A stretch of 64,000 bases of DNA from Nothopassalora personata. Its lineage: Eukaryota; Ascomycota; Dothideomycetes; Mycosphaerellales; Mycosphaerellaceae. Position numbers and translations under genes: made by a program. Numbering within the stretch: the first letter of the stretch is position 1; each line of letters begins with the position of its first letter. This document shows, piece by piece, positions 1 to 11,464 of the stretch. Below the pieces are notes generated by a model. It saw only the letters and a program-made list of their open reading frames with translations. It was not told the origin of the DNA and ran no database searches. The DNA lies in the NCBI GenBank assembly GCA_033816765.1, contig CM066292.1, positions 5,084,001 to 5,148,000 on the forward strand, given 5' to 3'.

Positions 1-870
1 CGTACTAGATAGACTTATCCGATACTACGGATTCCCTTAAGCGTTTATAACGGACAGAGACAAGCTATTTACATCGAACTACTAGAAGACGCTTATAGGA
101 ACGATCGGAATCAAACATAAGCTATTAATAGCATATTATATAGAGATAGACGGACAAACCGAAAGGATAAACTAAACGCTAGAATAATACCTACGACACT
201 ATATTAACTATATATAAGATAACTAGGTTTTATTACTAATACTAGCGTAGATTGCACTAAATAACTACAAATTAGAGACAACTTTAACGACACTATTTTA
301 TACGAACTTTAGGAAAGATCCTAACCTATTCGGAACACCTAGATCCTATCTATAAGCCGAAAGAGCGATCGTAACGACGGACACTCTTAAGGAAGTGCAT
401 AAAGAAACACGTAAGGCGATCGAAGATGCACAATATAAACTGTCTTAGTAACGGTAAGACACGAGAAAAATAGCACCTCTACTAAAAGAGGGGGATAAGG
501 TCTATCTCCTTACAAAAAACTTAAGAATAAGAAGATAGACTAAGAAACTAGATTACGTTAAGGTCGGACTATTTTTAATCGACAAAGTTATAGGACTAGT
601 TAATTACCGCCTACGACTACTACTAGACGCAAAAATCTACCTAGTCTTCTATATCTCTAAGTTAGAACCCGTAGACGCTAAAACACCTTGCTAGGAGAGC
701 TTCCATTTCGAGCCGGAAGTAGAAAACGAATTTAAAGTCGAAAAAATCCTAGATAAGAAAGGTTAGCGATACCTTGTTAAATAGAATGGATACGACGAAT
801 TAGAAAATACCTAGGAACTAAAACAAAACCTACAAAACTGTTAGTAAAAGATCCGACAATACTAAAAACG
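1..870 (+). pseudogene. RIP-decayed gypsy integrase, 3' part
   Basis: This stretch aligns by eye from its first base with the integrase of the intact element at 47754-48620. It begins inside the integrase core and runs into the chromodomain. Differences are almost all C-to-T at CpA or G-to-A at TpG, turning Gln and Trp codons into stops, so no open frame survives. The 5' part of the element lies left of the window. It is the 3' half of a plus-oriented gypsy relic of the same type as element D at 28572-36800 and ends in the LTR at 1642-2002. It cannot encode an active integrase. Confidence 0.9.
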
Positions 871-916
871 GGTCCGCCGAGATAACTAACGATAATCGAT
901 CTTACGGCCGACGAGC

Positions 917-989
917 GACTAGGGTAGGAATTGAACCCACGACCTTAAGAGTATAGATAGCTTACGCTCTACTACTAAGCTACCTAGCC
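917..989 (-). other. tRNA-like sequence in gypsy 3' region (RIP-damaged copy)
   Basis: On the minus strand 73 nt fold as a tRNA-like cloverleaf. The acceptor arms GGCTAGG and CCTAGTC pair with one G-T. A D-arm follows a TA spacer, and the T-arm has a TTCAATT loop on a 5-bp stem weakened by one G-T pair. The anticodon arm has only TAAG/CTTA with an oversized 11-nt loop, so it is unlikely to be a working tRNA. It lies between the integrase relic and the antisense gene relic. The less damaged copy is at 35672-35744. Confidence 0.6.
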
Positions 990-1085
990 GATTAATGAGA
1001 ATAGGGACACGACTTACAAATAAGTACCCTAAAGAGTCTCTATCCCTAGGGACTCGCCCTAAGGCTCCGCTCTAGAAAGCGCCGC

Positions 1086-1568
1086 CTAGTTATTTACGGG
1101 CATCTCTAGGATATCCGAGAAAGAAACTAGCGAAGGCGACACCTCTACCCCCGACGCCTACTTAAGAGACGCTAGCTCCTCGCGCGCCTCTTCTTCCTCG
1201 AGCTCCTCTAACTCCTTAGCGACGGTATCGTCGGTACGACGCTTAGCTAATCGTAGCTGTTTCTAAAGACGGATCTTACGCATCTTTAGCCGCACCTCCT
1301 CCTCTTTAATCCTCTTAAGCTCTAGCTTAAGCTTATTGCGCGAATTGCGAAGACGTTCCTACTCCGGACGAGAAAGACGTATATTGCTATCCTTATAGCC
1401 TTTTCGAATATAGGCCGAACACTTCCTAGACCGAGAACCTACGATACACTTCTCTACTACGCCTAAGGATCGAGACTTCTAACAATTCGTATATAGAGCT
1501 ATTTCGATACTAGAAATTTCAGTATCTAGAGCAAGTCGATATCGGCGTTTATAGGAGGAAGAAGACAT
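1086..1568 (-). pseudogene. RIP-decayed antisense Cys-rich coiled-coil gene
   Basis: Antisense to the integrase relic and between it and the 3' LTR. It aligns over its full length with the better preserved relic at 35841-36323, with the same start context and the same Pro-Val-Asn-Asn ending apart from RIP changes. The encoded protein would have a short N-terminus, a Cys cluster, then a long Lys/Arg/Glu-rich helix. It is one of five copies of this gene in the window, always in antisense orientation next to a 3' LTR. RIP-type stops make this copy non-functional. Confidence 0.7.
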
Positions 1569-1606
1569 AGTTAACTATTACTATAAGAAATAATAACGAC
1601 TTAAGA

Positions 1607-1641
1607 AGCTTCGGGACGAAGCTAGGCTAAGAAGGGGATAG
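1607..1641 (+). promoter_or_regulatory. Pre-LTR hairpin and polypurine tract
   Basis: AGCTTCG (1607-1613), loop GGA, CGAAGCT (1617-1623) form a perfect 7-bp hairpin. It is followed by AGGCTAAGAAGGGGATAG, a purine-rich tract directly before the LTR start, the expected primer site for plus-strand DNA synthesis. The same hairpin and spacing recur at 36362-36378 and 22987-23003. Confidence 0.7.
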
Positions 1642-2002
1642 TGTTACGGAATGATTCCTAGGGACCCTAGAATTATAACGATAAGACAAACACGTGACTT
1701 ATCCTACCTAAGCGCTTAGACTTGGAGCGATTAGACTACTTATGCTTAGACTAATTAGACTGCTTATGCTTAGACTAATTAGACTAATTACCGAGATCTA
1801 CGAATCTCCTTTATATTTAGGAACGCTAGAAACCCTTATAGTTCTAATGCGTTTAACTTATGTTACTATCTCACGAATTGGAATACAACTCTTACTCCAA
1901 TTATTTATCTTCGCTTAGCTTACTTTAGCCTCTCTAAAGAATACCGCTACGTGACTTAACTTATCTCTCCTTTAAGACTAGCCCTAGAACGAGATAATAA
2001 CA
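1642..2002 (+). repeat. 3' LTR of RIP-decayed gypsy element (mosaic type)
   Basis: Begins TGTTACGG and ends AATAACA, 361 bp. The U3 part resembles the LTRs of element D at 28572 and 36397 (same opening, repeated TTAGACT-type motifs). The part after the predicted RNA start resembles element A at 42793. The next five bases, CTTAC, should be the target duplication. They interrupt a repeat that is continuous at 63195-63215. Confidence 0.85.
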
Positions 2003-5000
2003 CTTACTAATACTCTAGAGTAGTACTACGAGATAGCTAGCTCTTACGATCTTACTACTAGCGAATCCTAGTTATTATAGCTTTAGCTAGTCCTTCGTTA
2101 CGCCCGGCTAGCTCGAGTATAGCGCTTACTAGTACTATTACTAGGCTTACCCGCCTACCTTAGACCTTATTCGAGTCCCTTCGCCTACCGGATAACGTTA
2201 AGCATGTCCTTACTAACACGAACACGCCGAAGTCCGCCGCTAATGTTATGTTCCGCGAGCTTAGTCCTTAGAAGCGGGTTAAGGTGTTAAAGGACTTCTA
2301 TAAGGGCTTCGAGAAGGTGTTCGAAGACTACTCCGTCTAGGTTAACCTATTTTTTGAGGAAGTTAAGAGCGGCATAGGCAAGAGCTACTAGGATAAATTC
2401 CTTAGTAATAAGAAGCTCGATGTCTTATTTCCTATCGTCGGCAAGATTCGCAAGACCGGTTTAGAGATTCGTAACCGAGAGAAGACTCTTCGAGCTACGC
2501 TTACCCGCTACTAGCTACAGTAGATAGATAATAAGATTCTTAATCGACGCGTTATCTCCGAGCTTTATAGTACTAATAGCGGTCGCCGCTAGTTTACGGC
2601 CTTTATTAACAAGTACCTAGATTATAGTAGGGCTATTAGTAGAATTTAGAAGGTATTAATCTAGCGTATGAGAATCGGCCGTAAGGGCATAGACCGTAAG
2701 CGAATTCTAGAGCCTAGTAATCTTACTCGGTACGATAGGGAGGCTAAAGCACGTAGTATTGATCCGTAGTCGGTTAAGAGTAGGGAGATTATTAGAAGAC
2801 ACCGCATAGCCGTCTATAAGGATAGCCTTCTATACTTTATAGAGGGTACTATTACTAAGAAGTCCGCGTCCCTAGAGGATAGTATAGATTAACCTAGACT
2901 ATCTAGCTAGTAACAGCCTTAGCTACGTTAGCTACTACCGGGTAGTAAAGGTAAAGGACGTACGAAGAGTACTACGCTAACTCTACTAGCCTCTACCTAG
3001 CCTATAGTCCTATCGAGAGGCGGTCGTAAGTCGAGTCGACTTAAGTAGCTCCGTATAGGCGAGAGTATAGGTAAGGGCATAACTACGCCTACTTAATCCT
3101 CGCCTAACCGAACGCTAGACGGCGTACCTATACGCGAAGGCACTCCGCTAGGTAATACTACGATCTACTCCGGCCCTAACTAAGAATAGTAATCCGATAC
3201 TTACTATGTTACCTTCGGCTATAATTAGGGATTTATTAGTCTTTAAGGATTAGATCCTATAAGAAGACGAGGCCCTCCGGATTAAGCGCGCTAACTGTAC
3301 CTATAATAAGCGGTACTATAGCATTAAGTTTAGAAACTCGATTAATATAGATAGTATTAACTAGCTACCTAAGTACCGGATAGCGGGCCTTAAGATGCTC
3401 GAATATGCTGTCTCGTAGGTTCTTAAGAGGGATAGTAAGGTTAGCGCTGTAATGTGCGATTAGCATGTTCGAGATTTCTACTATAAGGCCCTCTACTTCG
3501 TTACGAATCCCGGTATTACCGCTAATACCCTATATAAGCGCGCGCTTAAGGTCTAAGACTAGCTCTTTAAAGGTAAGAGTTTTTTAGCTATTAAGGTAAA
3601 GAATAGGTCGTGGTTTTGCCCTAATAAGTGTAGTTAGAAGACTATTAACCCGCTTAGCTACCTCCGCGTTCGAGGTAAAGTCGGTACTACGAGTAGCATC
3701 GTTACGTATACTAACTATAACTAGATCCTCGACAAATTTAGCATCGATAAAGCTGACTAAGCCGATCTTAATAGCACCGGTACCTATATTAATAGTAACA
3801 TACTGTACTAGTATAATAACGCTAAACTAGCGCCGCGGGTTAAAATAGTTAGAGAGATAATAAGTCGAGAATTCGACGTGTACCGATAGTACCTACGAGA
3901 ATTAAATAAGGTTAGTAACGGCGGCGTCTACTAGAACATGTAGTATTCTCTAAGCTAATAGATTATGCGACAAGACCCCGGGCTGTAGCTCTTATAAGTA
4001 GCTCTATACCCTTAACACTATACTTAGTTTATCTCCTTCCCTAGGCCTACGATTTTTAGCTTTAATAGGGCTTATTAGGGAGGTAATACGAACGCTATAG
4101 TGCAGTATGCTAGGGTCGACTTAAACCTCGAAATTAAAAACTACTAGACTAGTAACCGGCTTAATATACTATACTCTCTTAACTTAGAGGGTACTAGTAG
4201 GCCGGAGTTTTTATACGGTTTTCATAAGTAAGGGAATGCTATAGAGTTTATCTAGTAGTGCCGGATTAACGACTATATAGAAGACGGCCGATTTAAGCGT
4301 TTCTTCTCGGTTAGGGTTTAGAATTACCTAAGTAAGAATAGCATTAGCTAGTTTAGAGAGGACCTAAGCGCTAGGCAAATACGGGTAACTACTATAGGCG
4401 TTCTAATAAGGTAGGCCGCACATAAGAAGACGCTACGTTAGATTAACCCTTACTTTATCGAGATCCGCGATAATAACTATCTTAAACTCTAGAGAAGCTA
4501 GAGTATACACTAGGTGATAGACCTCTATCGTGACTTTAAGACGCTAAGTAAGAGCGCTATAGGGTTTAAGTATCGACGCCTAGTACCTAGCTATCCTTTC
4601 CCTACGGCCGTACACCTTAGTAGCATTCGCCCTCTGTCCGATGCCCTAGCGGATTTAAAGTCTTAGAACGACAACGAAGTTATTCTTAATGCTAGAAGGT
4701 AGCTTAATGCTACGGTCCGCCTAGACTCGGAGCTCTTCTATAAGAAGATGTATAATTAGCGCGTCCGAGCTATGAAATTAATAGACAAGTAGCTTAGCTT
4801 AGTTACTACTCTCGAGTAGATATGCTTTATAAGCGAAGGGCGTAATAAGAGCTTCTTCCGTAACTACTATAGGAACTTTACTAGCTAGCTACTTAGGGAC
4901 GCGTCTAGTAAGACTAGTATTAGCTATAATAACGAGTAGGTCTAGATAAAGGAGTTGTATAAGAATGAGTGGAACTAAGTAGTTAGTGCGGGTTTATAGG

Positions 5001-5610
5001 CTCCTAGTTTCTAGTTGATTTCCGGCTATAGCTATAGCCTATAGGTTTCTAGTTATGATTCTAGTTCTAATTCTAGTTATGACTCTAGTTCTAATTCTAG
5101 TTATAACTCTAGTTCTAATTCTAGTTAACGCTTCGGGTACGGGTGCTTCTAGTCCTTAGATCTTACTTGTTTCTTATGGTTACTTATCTTCCCTTAACTC
5201 ACTTTCTAGCTACGCGATGGGCTCGTCTTTAGATTTATTAGGTTACTAGTACTAACACTCACTTGTCTTATAAATGGCGTTTACATTATTCGACCATCTA
5301 GCCCGTTCGGTTAATACTAACATAGCTACCTAATCCCTCGCTAGTTTCGTAGCATACGTTGACGTAGTGTAACGGGCGCGAGTCGCGGATTATTAACGTT
5401 ACTATTACGGTCTCTATTAAAGAAATCCTTTCGACCTTTATAAACTGTCGCTAGTAGGCCCTAGGATTGCCTAACATCTTATATGTTAAGCTAAATAGTA
5501 GGGTAAGCTACTATACTGCTATAAGACTACCTTAGCTTATAGCGACTAACTAAGCTACCTATAGTGCCCGGGCTTACTACTTTAGAACCTAAGGACAGGT
5601 TTGTAATGGG
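2003..5610 (+). pseudogene. Unidentified RIP-decayed repeat with ~1,000-codon cryptic frame (module U, copy 1)
   Basis: From about 2090 to 5190 long stretches read as protein if RIP-type TAG/TAA are taken as former Gln or Trp codons. The frame appears to change once near 3240, so there may be two ORFs or an intron. The deduced protein is Lys/Arg-rich and ends in a Ser/Tyr/Asn tail encoded by the tandem repeat at 5050-5130. I recognise no catalytic motif: no reverse transcriptase, integrase or tyrosine-recombinase signature was found. A second copy starts near 63195. Copy 1 is followed by a purine tract and an LTR, so it may be the 3' module of a large gypsy element. Confidence 0.55.
5050..5130 (+). 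repeat. 24-bp tandem repeat coding for a Ser/Tyr/Asn tail
   Basis: About three units built on TCTAGTTATGACTCTAGTTC plus TAAT. In the frame of the upstream cryptic ORF it encodes repeats of Ser-Ser-Tyr-Asp-Ser-Ser-Ser-Asn, giving a low-complexity C-terminus. Confidence 0.7.
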
Positions 5611-5618
5611 GGAGGATA

Positions 5619-5986
5619 TATTAACGACTAATAGGTTATGTTAACCTTAGGTTTAGAGGGGGTCCCTTAGGTCTAACTTGCCCTAATTTCATTTAGGTTT
5701 AATTGGACATTTAGGTAAGCTAGTAGGACCTAGTATAGCTATTAAGATATATACTACGTAGTTAAGCATTATAAGCGTAGTATTAAGGCAACAATTCAAT
5801 TTATACCTCTTAAGTAGAGGGCATAGGGGTTTAGGTCCGCTAATCCTCTTGTTTTATCTAGCTACTACGCTACTCGTCACGTGACCTAATTTCCAGGTCC
5901 CGGAACCGGCAAATACCCCTGCTTACGTAAGTACCGCTCCATACTACTACAACTCGGACAGGCCTATATAGGGTAGTTAGTAGACA
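5619..5986 (+). repeat. LTR of family H (copy 1)
   Basis: Aligns with 42150-42540 over its whole length with RIP-type differences and a ~20-bp duplication present only in the other copy. It is preceded by GGGGGAGGATA, a likely polypurine tract, so it looks like a 3' LTR. It contains a GTCACGTGAC palindrome and one copy (5889-5914) of the 26-bp GGTCCCGGGACC-centred palindrome. The flanking five bases do not match, so it is not a clean solo LTR. Confidence 0.65.
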
Positions 5987-7082
5987 TTAATAGATAGGAG
6001 GTAGACTACTTAATATTATATTATTACTAAGAGTAAAATATAGCGACTAAGTCGCTACCTAGTAGACCGCTAATAGATTTAATTAAGCGGCTAATAGTAC
6101 CCTCTAATTACTAAATACGATCCTCCGCCGCGGCTAAGCGAGTTAATATATTATTAGTAGGGTAAGTACTAGACTCGCTAGCCTTACTAACCTCGCTAGC
6201 CTTGCTAGAAGTAGTTAAAACACCCTTAATACCCTTAAATAAACTATTACTAGACTCGCTAGACTCGCTAGGCTCCTTAACTAACTTACGAGAGTTATAG
6301 CGAGTCTTTACGTAACGCTTATAATACGCGTAAGTCTTATTAGTATTAGTAGTAAAGACTATATAGCGTATACTAGCTCTCTTATACGTATCGTAGTCCG
6401 TCTAAGCCGGCTTACCTATTAATACGAGTTAGTATATATAGTATAGCGAGTCTACTATAATATATATACTCTCTTTAGTCTCTATAATACGGCTAGCCTA
6501 GTCGAACTTACGTAAATTATTCTTCGTAACCTTTATACTACCCTTATCTATCTTCTATAAGTCTCCTAGCTATTATACCGATATCGACTCGCTTACGTAG
6601 TAGAAATCGTCGGTATCGGCGGTACGAGGGCGTCGGTATACACTATAGGTTTATTAGTCTACCTACGTACGCCTAACGAGTTAGAATCGCACTTACGCTA
6701 TCGTAAGCTATAGTAATAACCGCGTTTATAAGGGTAAGCGCGAATTAGGTATACTATTGCTATCGCTATCGCTATTACTATCGTTATTATTATTATTATT
6801 ATTCTAAGGCTAATATCGCTAAGTAAGTCGTCTATAGTTAGATTTATATATATCGATAAGTATAGAGTTAAAGAAATAGTAATAGTAGTAGAAGTTAATA
6901 TACCCGCCGCTATTATCGAGTAAGTAATAATATAACAATAGTAAGTAAGGTAAGCTCCTTAATACTTACTATCTACTATTATTAAGGAGCCTAACTTACC
7001 TACGTAGTAGGAGGAAGCGATAATACCGCCGCGACTCGCGCGACTCGCTACGATTGTAGGCGACAATAGCGAGTCGTAGTAG
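5987..7082 (-). pseudogene. RIP-decayed relic with Ser-rich cryptic frame
   Basis: AT-rich, depleted in CA and TG. On the minus strand 6200-6560 reads as a Lys/Tyr/Ser-rich protein segment with few stops, ending in repeats of Ser-Glu-Ser. Around 6765-6805 there are short TATCGC and TTA microsatellite runs. I cannot assign it to a family. No gene in this stretch is intact. Confidence 0.35.
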
Positions 7083-7202
7083 TATTGCTATTGTTGTGCT
7101 ATTGTTGATGCTATTGTTGATGCTATTGTTGATGCTATTGTTGATGCTATTGTTGATGCTATTGTTGATGCTATTGTTGATGCTATTGTTGATGCTATTG
7201 TT
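7083..7202 (+). repeat. 12-bp minisatellite at repeat/gene boundary
   Basis: About nine near-perfect units of CTATTGTTGATG from 7099, after degenerate units. It marks the edge between RIP-mutated DNA on the left and normal single-copy sequence from 7203. Unlike its left neighbour it keeps TG dinucleotides. Confidence 0.9.
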
Positions 7203-8904
7203 AAGGAAGAGCTGTCACGATCCAAGCGTGCACCTGGGCAGCAGCCCAAAACAAGACTGAGTCAACGGTTGCCAAGACTCACGTGACTTTGATTAGTCAC
7301 CGGCAAACTCTTCAATTCTCAAACATCTCAATTTTACATAGACACATGCAATACACAACTCGCTTTTGTCACCTCCTTTCATATGAGCCTATACACCAAT
7401 AATTACGCAGACAGCCGTCACAACGTGATAAGAGCGAGTGCAGCGAGTAAGGATTTCGAATAAGCGTAATTGCCGGTTTTATAAGCCTAGGCCACCGTCA
7501 TGAGCAGGGGTCGTGCCCTCATCACAACGAATTTCTTTCCCGCACCCACCTTCTCTCAACGACAACAACAACATCATCCGACGACAATGGCGTCTGGAAC
7601 ATCCTGATGGCGGTATCTGCTGCCCCTGCCATTCGCAAGTATGCCAATGTTGGTATCGGCTCGCTGCTGTATACTTTCTCCAGAATTCTCCACCGGACTA
7701 CGTGGCGGCATGCCGATTTCTCCCTGATTGACGCGCGTGGTAAGACAGCCAGTGGTCGTCCAGACCAATGTCACGGGACCTCTAGGATGAGATTCTTGGT
7801 CTTCAAACGAGCGATCGCCGCATGCCTGAAAGAGATTCATCTACGCATCTTTGTGGCCGCTGGAACAGTGTCTCTTTGATCATGAGAGCGGGCCAAGAAT
7901 ATGCTACGTGAGAGCCTGATAAACCCGATGTGAGCATCGGCGTTCCGGGCCTGCGCTGGATTCCTGTTGCCGATGGACCATCTTGATGCAGCAAGTCGTG
8001 ATTGCTACGAGATTAGTCCACAAGACTCTGCATGGGTAAGCTGCACGCCATCTTGCTTCAGCGGCACGATGATCCAAAGATAACATTTTTCACCGCTTGA
8101 TTCTGTCGAATAGGTAAATTTGACACCTCAAACTTGTTTCAAGCGTGCAGCCGTTCGCGTGGTATTGACCCGTTGGCTGAGACGAAGCGCACAATCTGCA
8201 GTCGCCTTGGGACCAACTCCTTTCATAGCTTTGCTGGATTTCACTTTTGAAGGCCCCGGGCCACGAGGACCTTTCAGGGATGATGTAAGTCGCCGGCAGC
8301 CGACTTGGCTACGAATAATACACGATGACCATTCACGTCGTCCAGCATGAGTGTAAAGATGTTAGTACGCGATGGGCGGGTTGGCTCTGATAGCATGTAC
8401 CAGGTCCTGACAATCTCATCAGACCCAAGCTGCTGTGTTGGACTGCACACGACTGACATAGCGTTGCTACTCCAGTTCGACTCCCTCGTGACGGTTTTGA
8501 TAACGTACACTTCGACATGCAAAAGTCCTTCGGCTGGACCCGCACGCAGTCGTGTGGTCCTGCAGCTACGACTTTGGCTTGTCATCGCTTGACTTGTCTG
8601 CAACATCACATGCTTGCATCTTGCGGGCCACCACTCTGGTCCCAGCGGCATTGGACAGCTGAGCGAGCACACCAAATATAGCCGCGAGCTCGATCCTCAA
8701 TCCGGAAATTCCGACTTTAGGCGAGCAGACAGGCCTGCTGCTCGCCTGCTAACGTGGATAAGACTGCATTTGCAATCCTTGGCGATGCATTGAAATCACC
8801 CGGAGAGAGTCTTCGAAGCGAATTGACCGGGTGTCACAGGACAGCGCAAGCGTACAACACATATATAAGCAATATGGCCACCACGTGTAAGCAATACTCG
8901 GCAG
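7203..8904. other. Intergenic, no supported gene
   Basis: Base composition is that of the gene island. Several short open frames exist on both strands (for example 7607-7879 and 8274-8675), but none shows a family motif, a convincing splice pattern or a preferred strand. The right end is the upstream region of the bZIP gene. Confidence 0.5.
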
Positions 8905-9664
8905 ATGAATCACCCACAGCCAAGGATATCGCCTGTCGATATGAAAGAAAACTCAACTCCGCCAGGACCTTTGCGGCACCAAGCATCGTGCTTCACTACT
9001 GATGCCGAAAGCTATTGGCCAGCATGGCAATGCTACTGCGACGAGAGTCTTGATATGCAGACTGCTGGACACAGTGTGATATGCGCGACGGAAGCTCATC
9101 ATTTCGAGCAACAGCGGCTTGAGGCGGGATCCCAGTGGAACACTCAGAGCGGTCCGTCCAGTGCCTGCCGCAGTCCTGTCGAGCCGACAAGCGCATCATG
9201 CTCGCCCACATTGTCGACAAGTGCCAAGAGTCCTGACGAATCACCGCCTGATGGGCGATTGCTGAAAAGAAAGGCGCAGAATCGTGCAGCGTCAGTACTC
9301 ACTGCATATCGGACCTGACTTGGTTTCGTTGCTGACTGCTCGGTACAGTCAACGTGCTCATCGCGAAAGGCAGCGCGTACGCATCAGCGGACTTCACGAT
9401 AAAATTGGAAAGCTTCAAGAGCGTTGCAAGCAGCTACAAGCTCGGAATCACACGTTTGAGGCGCTGTTTCAGAGATTCTTCCGGGACGGCGTGTCGTTAC
9501 TTGGAAGCAGGAATTCTATAGAGCCGCTCGATATAATTATCGACGTCACTTCTCCCCAGGAAGAAGACGCTGAACCAGGTGGGCGGACCGGCAAAGCCAC
9601 ACCTGATGAGCACAGCTCAAAGCGGCGACGCAAACCGGCGATGGGGCATGGCATTCCCATGTGA
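8905..9664 (+). CDS. bZIP transcription factor, AP-1/Yap-like
   Basis: Two exons, 8905-9290 and 9349-9664, joined by a 58-bp intron (GTCAGT donor, CTGAC branch site, TACAG acceptor), give about 233 residues. The splice falls inside the basic region and restores KAQNRAAQRAHRERQ, the N-x2-A-A-Q-x-A/S-x-R signature of fungal bZIP proteins. A leucine-zipper-like coiled coil with about three heptads follows (GLHDKIGKLQERCKQLQARN). The N-terminal ~115 residues are Ser/Pro-rich and low in order, as usual for a regulatory half. The C-terminus is short and ends Lys/Arg-rich. A nuclear DNA-binding dimer is expected; targets cannot be inferred. The first ATG was chosen, but one at 8938 is also possible. 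Confidence 0.8.
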
Positions 9665-9870
9665 AGCCTCTCCTTTCCAGATTCTGGACTCTTGTGATAC
9701 CATGTGGAGGTAGTGCTTAGAGGATCGGCCCAACACTCTGGCGAGGAGGCAACAGGCTATAAAGCACGCACGTTTTGGCTAGCGCAGCGAAGCGGACTCA
9801 CTGACAGAGCTATATAGATATGAACGTAACGCTTCACAGCCTTGTACAACGACCTATAGCTTTCGGAAGA

Positions 9871-10782
9871 TCACACGACGGTGAGACCGCCATCGACGGC
9901 TAAACACTGTCCTGTTATCCATGCTCTGAGGGCTACAGTCAGCAGGGTCTTCTACGCACTCAGATGGTGTTGACTTACGATTCATTGCTGCAGAGGAACA
10001 ATGCGGCGTCGGCAATGTCCGAGGCTTCCCCTAACGAGCCCCAGGGATGCATACTGGTAATTGTATCATTCTTCTCCTGGTTCCCAGTGATGTGCTCTAT
10101 CATCGGGGTCTTCGTGAAGCCCGGGCAGATACAGTTCACATGTATTCGCTCGGTGGCATAGTCGGCAGCCATTTGCTAACCAAACAGTCAGCAGAGGTAC
10201 ATTTCAAGACAAAATGGCCGAACTCACCTTCGTCATGCCCACGACAGCATGCTTCGATGGAACATAGTGCGGCACACCATACCCGCCAACAAGGCCATAT
10301 ATCGAAGCAACGTTGACAATCCAGCCTTTCGTCCTTTCTCCTCTGGCATTCGGCGGTTGAGGCTCCTGCTTGAGCATCTGTTGAAGGGTGTATTTGTTAC
10401 ACAGCCATGCTCCCCGGACGTTGATGGCCCAGGTCTTGTCGAAATCCTCGACAGATGCTTCATGTAGCTGCACTGGTCTTACATGTTTTGCTTCGATGCC
10501 AATGCCAGCATAGTTCAACAGAATGTCGACCCGGCCACCAAAGTTGACGGCTTCCTGGACCAAGTTCTGGATCTCGGATTCCTGAGCGACGTCGACTTTC
10601 ACGAACATGGCGCTGTCTTTGCCATACTGGGACCGGATGTCGTCTTCAACGCCAGATGACTTCAAGTCTGCGACGATCACTCGTGCTCCAGATCGTGCAA
10701 ACCGGAAAGCGCTTGCTTTCCCGAGACCGGACGAACCGCCAGTTATGATAGCAATGCGGCCAGCAAGTCGAGTGTCGGTCAT
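9871..10782 (-). CDS. Short-chain dehydrogenase/reductase (SDR)
   Basis: Three exons on the minus strand, 10228-10782, 9979-10175 and 9871-9925, with introns of 52 and 53 bp (GTGAGT and GTAAGT donors, CTGAC branch sites), encode 268 residues, a normal classical-SDR length. The Rossmann motif TGGSSGLG is at residues 14-21. An acidic residue after strand 2 (Asp39) suggests NAD(H) preference. NYAG at 90-93 replaces the usual NNAG. The catalytic set is Ser160, Tyr173 and Lys177 (YVPSK). The PGF motif lies in exon 2 and the protein ends with a VDGG segment typical of the family. Substrate is unknown. No other metabolic gene lies beside it, so a cluster role is not supported. Confidence 0.88.
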
Positions 10783-11464
10783 GGTGTCGATGTACTAGAC
10801 CAGAACTTTAATGCGGTCAGAGAAGCTCTTTGTAGAGCTAGGTGGAGGAGTCAGATCGCCACTTATCGTCTCACTCCTTCGAGGATTCGGCCATTTCTCG
10901 TCCACCCATGCCTGCCCCGCTCTGAATTGTGATCCTCCACGTTGCCCTAGATGGCGGCGGGTCTGCGAACAAACCACTTCCGAATTACAAATCTAAGCAA
11001 CGTGATATGCTCATATCATCTTCCGGAACTGCCGCTTCCCACCAGGGCATCGCAATGGTTTCTGCTGGATAGCTTCGCCTCGCGACTTCGCCTCGCGACT
11101 TCGCCTCTCAGATGTCTTGGCATGATCTCACTCTTCAGAACCCAGCATCAGGTGGTAGCAGTATGCAACAGCAAAGCAAGCGGGGCCTGCGAATTGTGGA
11201 GTGGAATACACACGCGTTGTGTAGATATACACTCGCCTCTGAAGACCGAGGTTGAGCCGATATCAGGCTCAGACCACGTTCAGGACGACAAAACATAGTT
11301 AGACCAAGATGTTGCCTGAAGCACGGGAGACGAAGCATGAATCTTCTGCACCACTATGATCTTGTGCCACTGCGAGGGCATCCACACGGGTGTCTCTGTT
11401 GGAGGTCAAGTCTGGCCCACAGACATCATCACGGTCGGACCGTATCGCTAGGAACGCAGCAGAT
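10783..11464. other. Intergenic, no supported gene
   Basis: Shared upstream region of the divergent SDR and MYND genes. A short triplicated motif CTTCGCCTC(GC)GA occurs at about 11075-11108. No coding feature stands out. Confidence 0.5.

Noticed and set aside
2003..5200. Tyrosine recombinase (Starship or Crypton) or DDE transposase identity for module U
   Set aside because: No R-H-R-Y or DDE arrangement could be seen in the cryptic frame.
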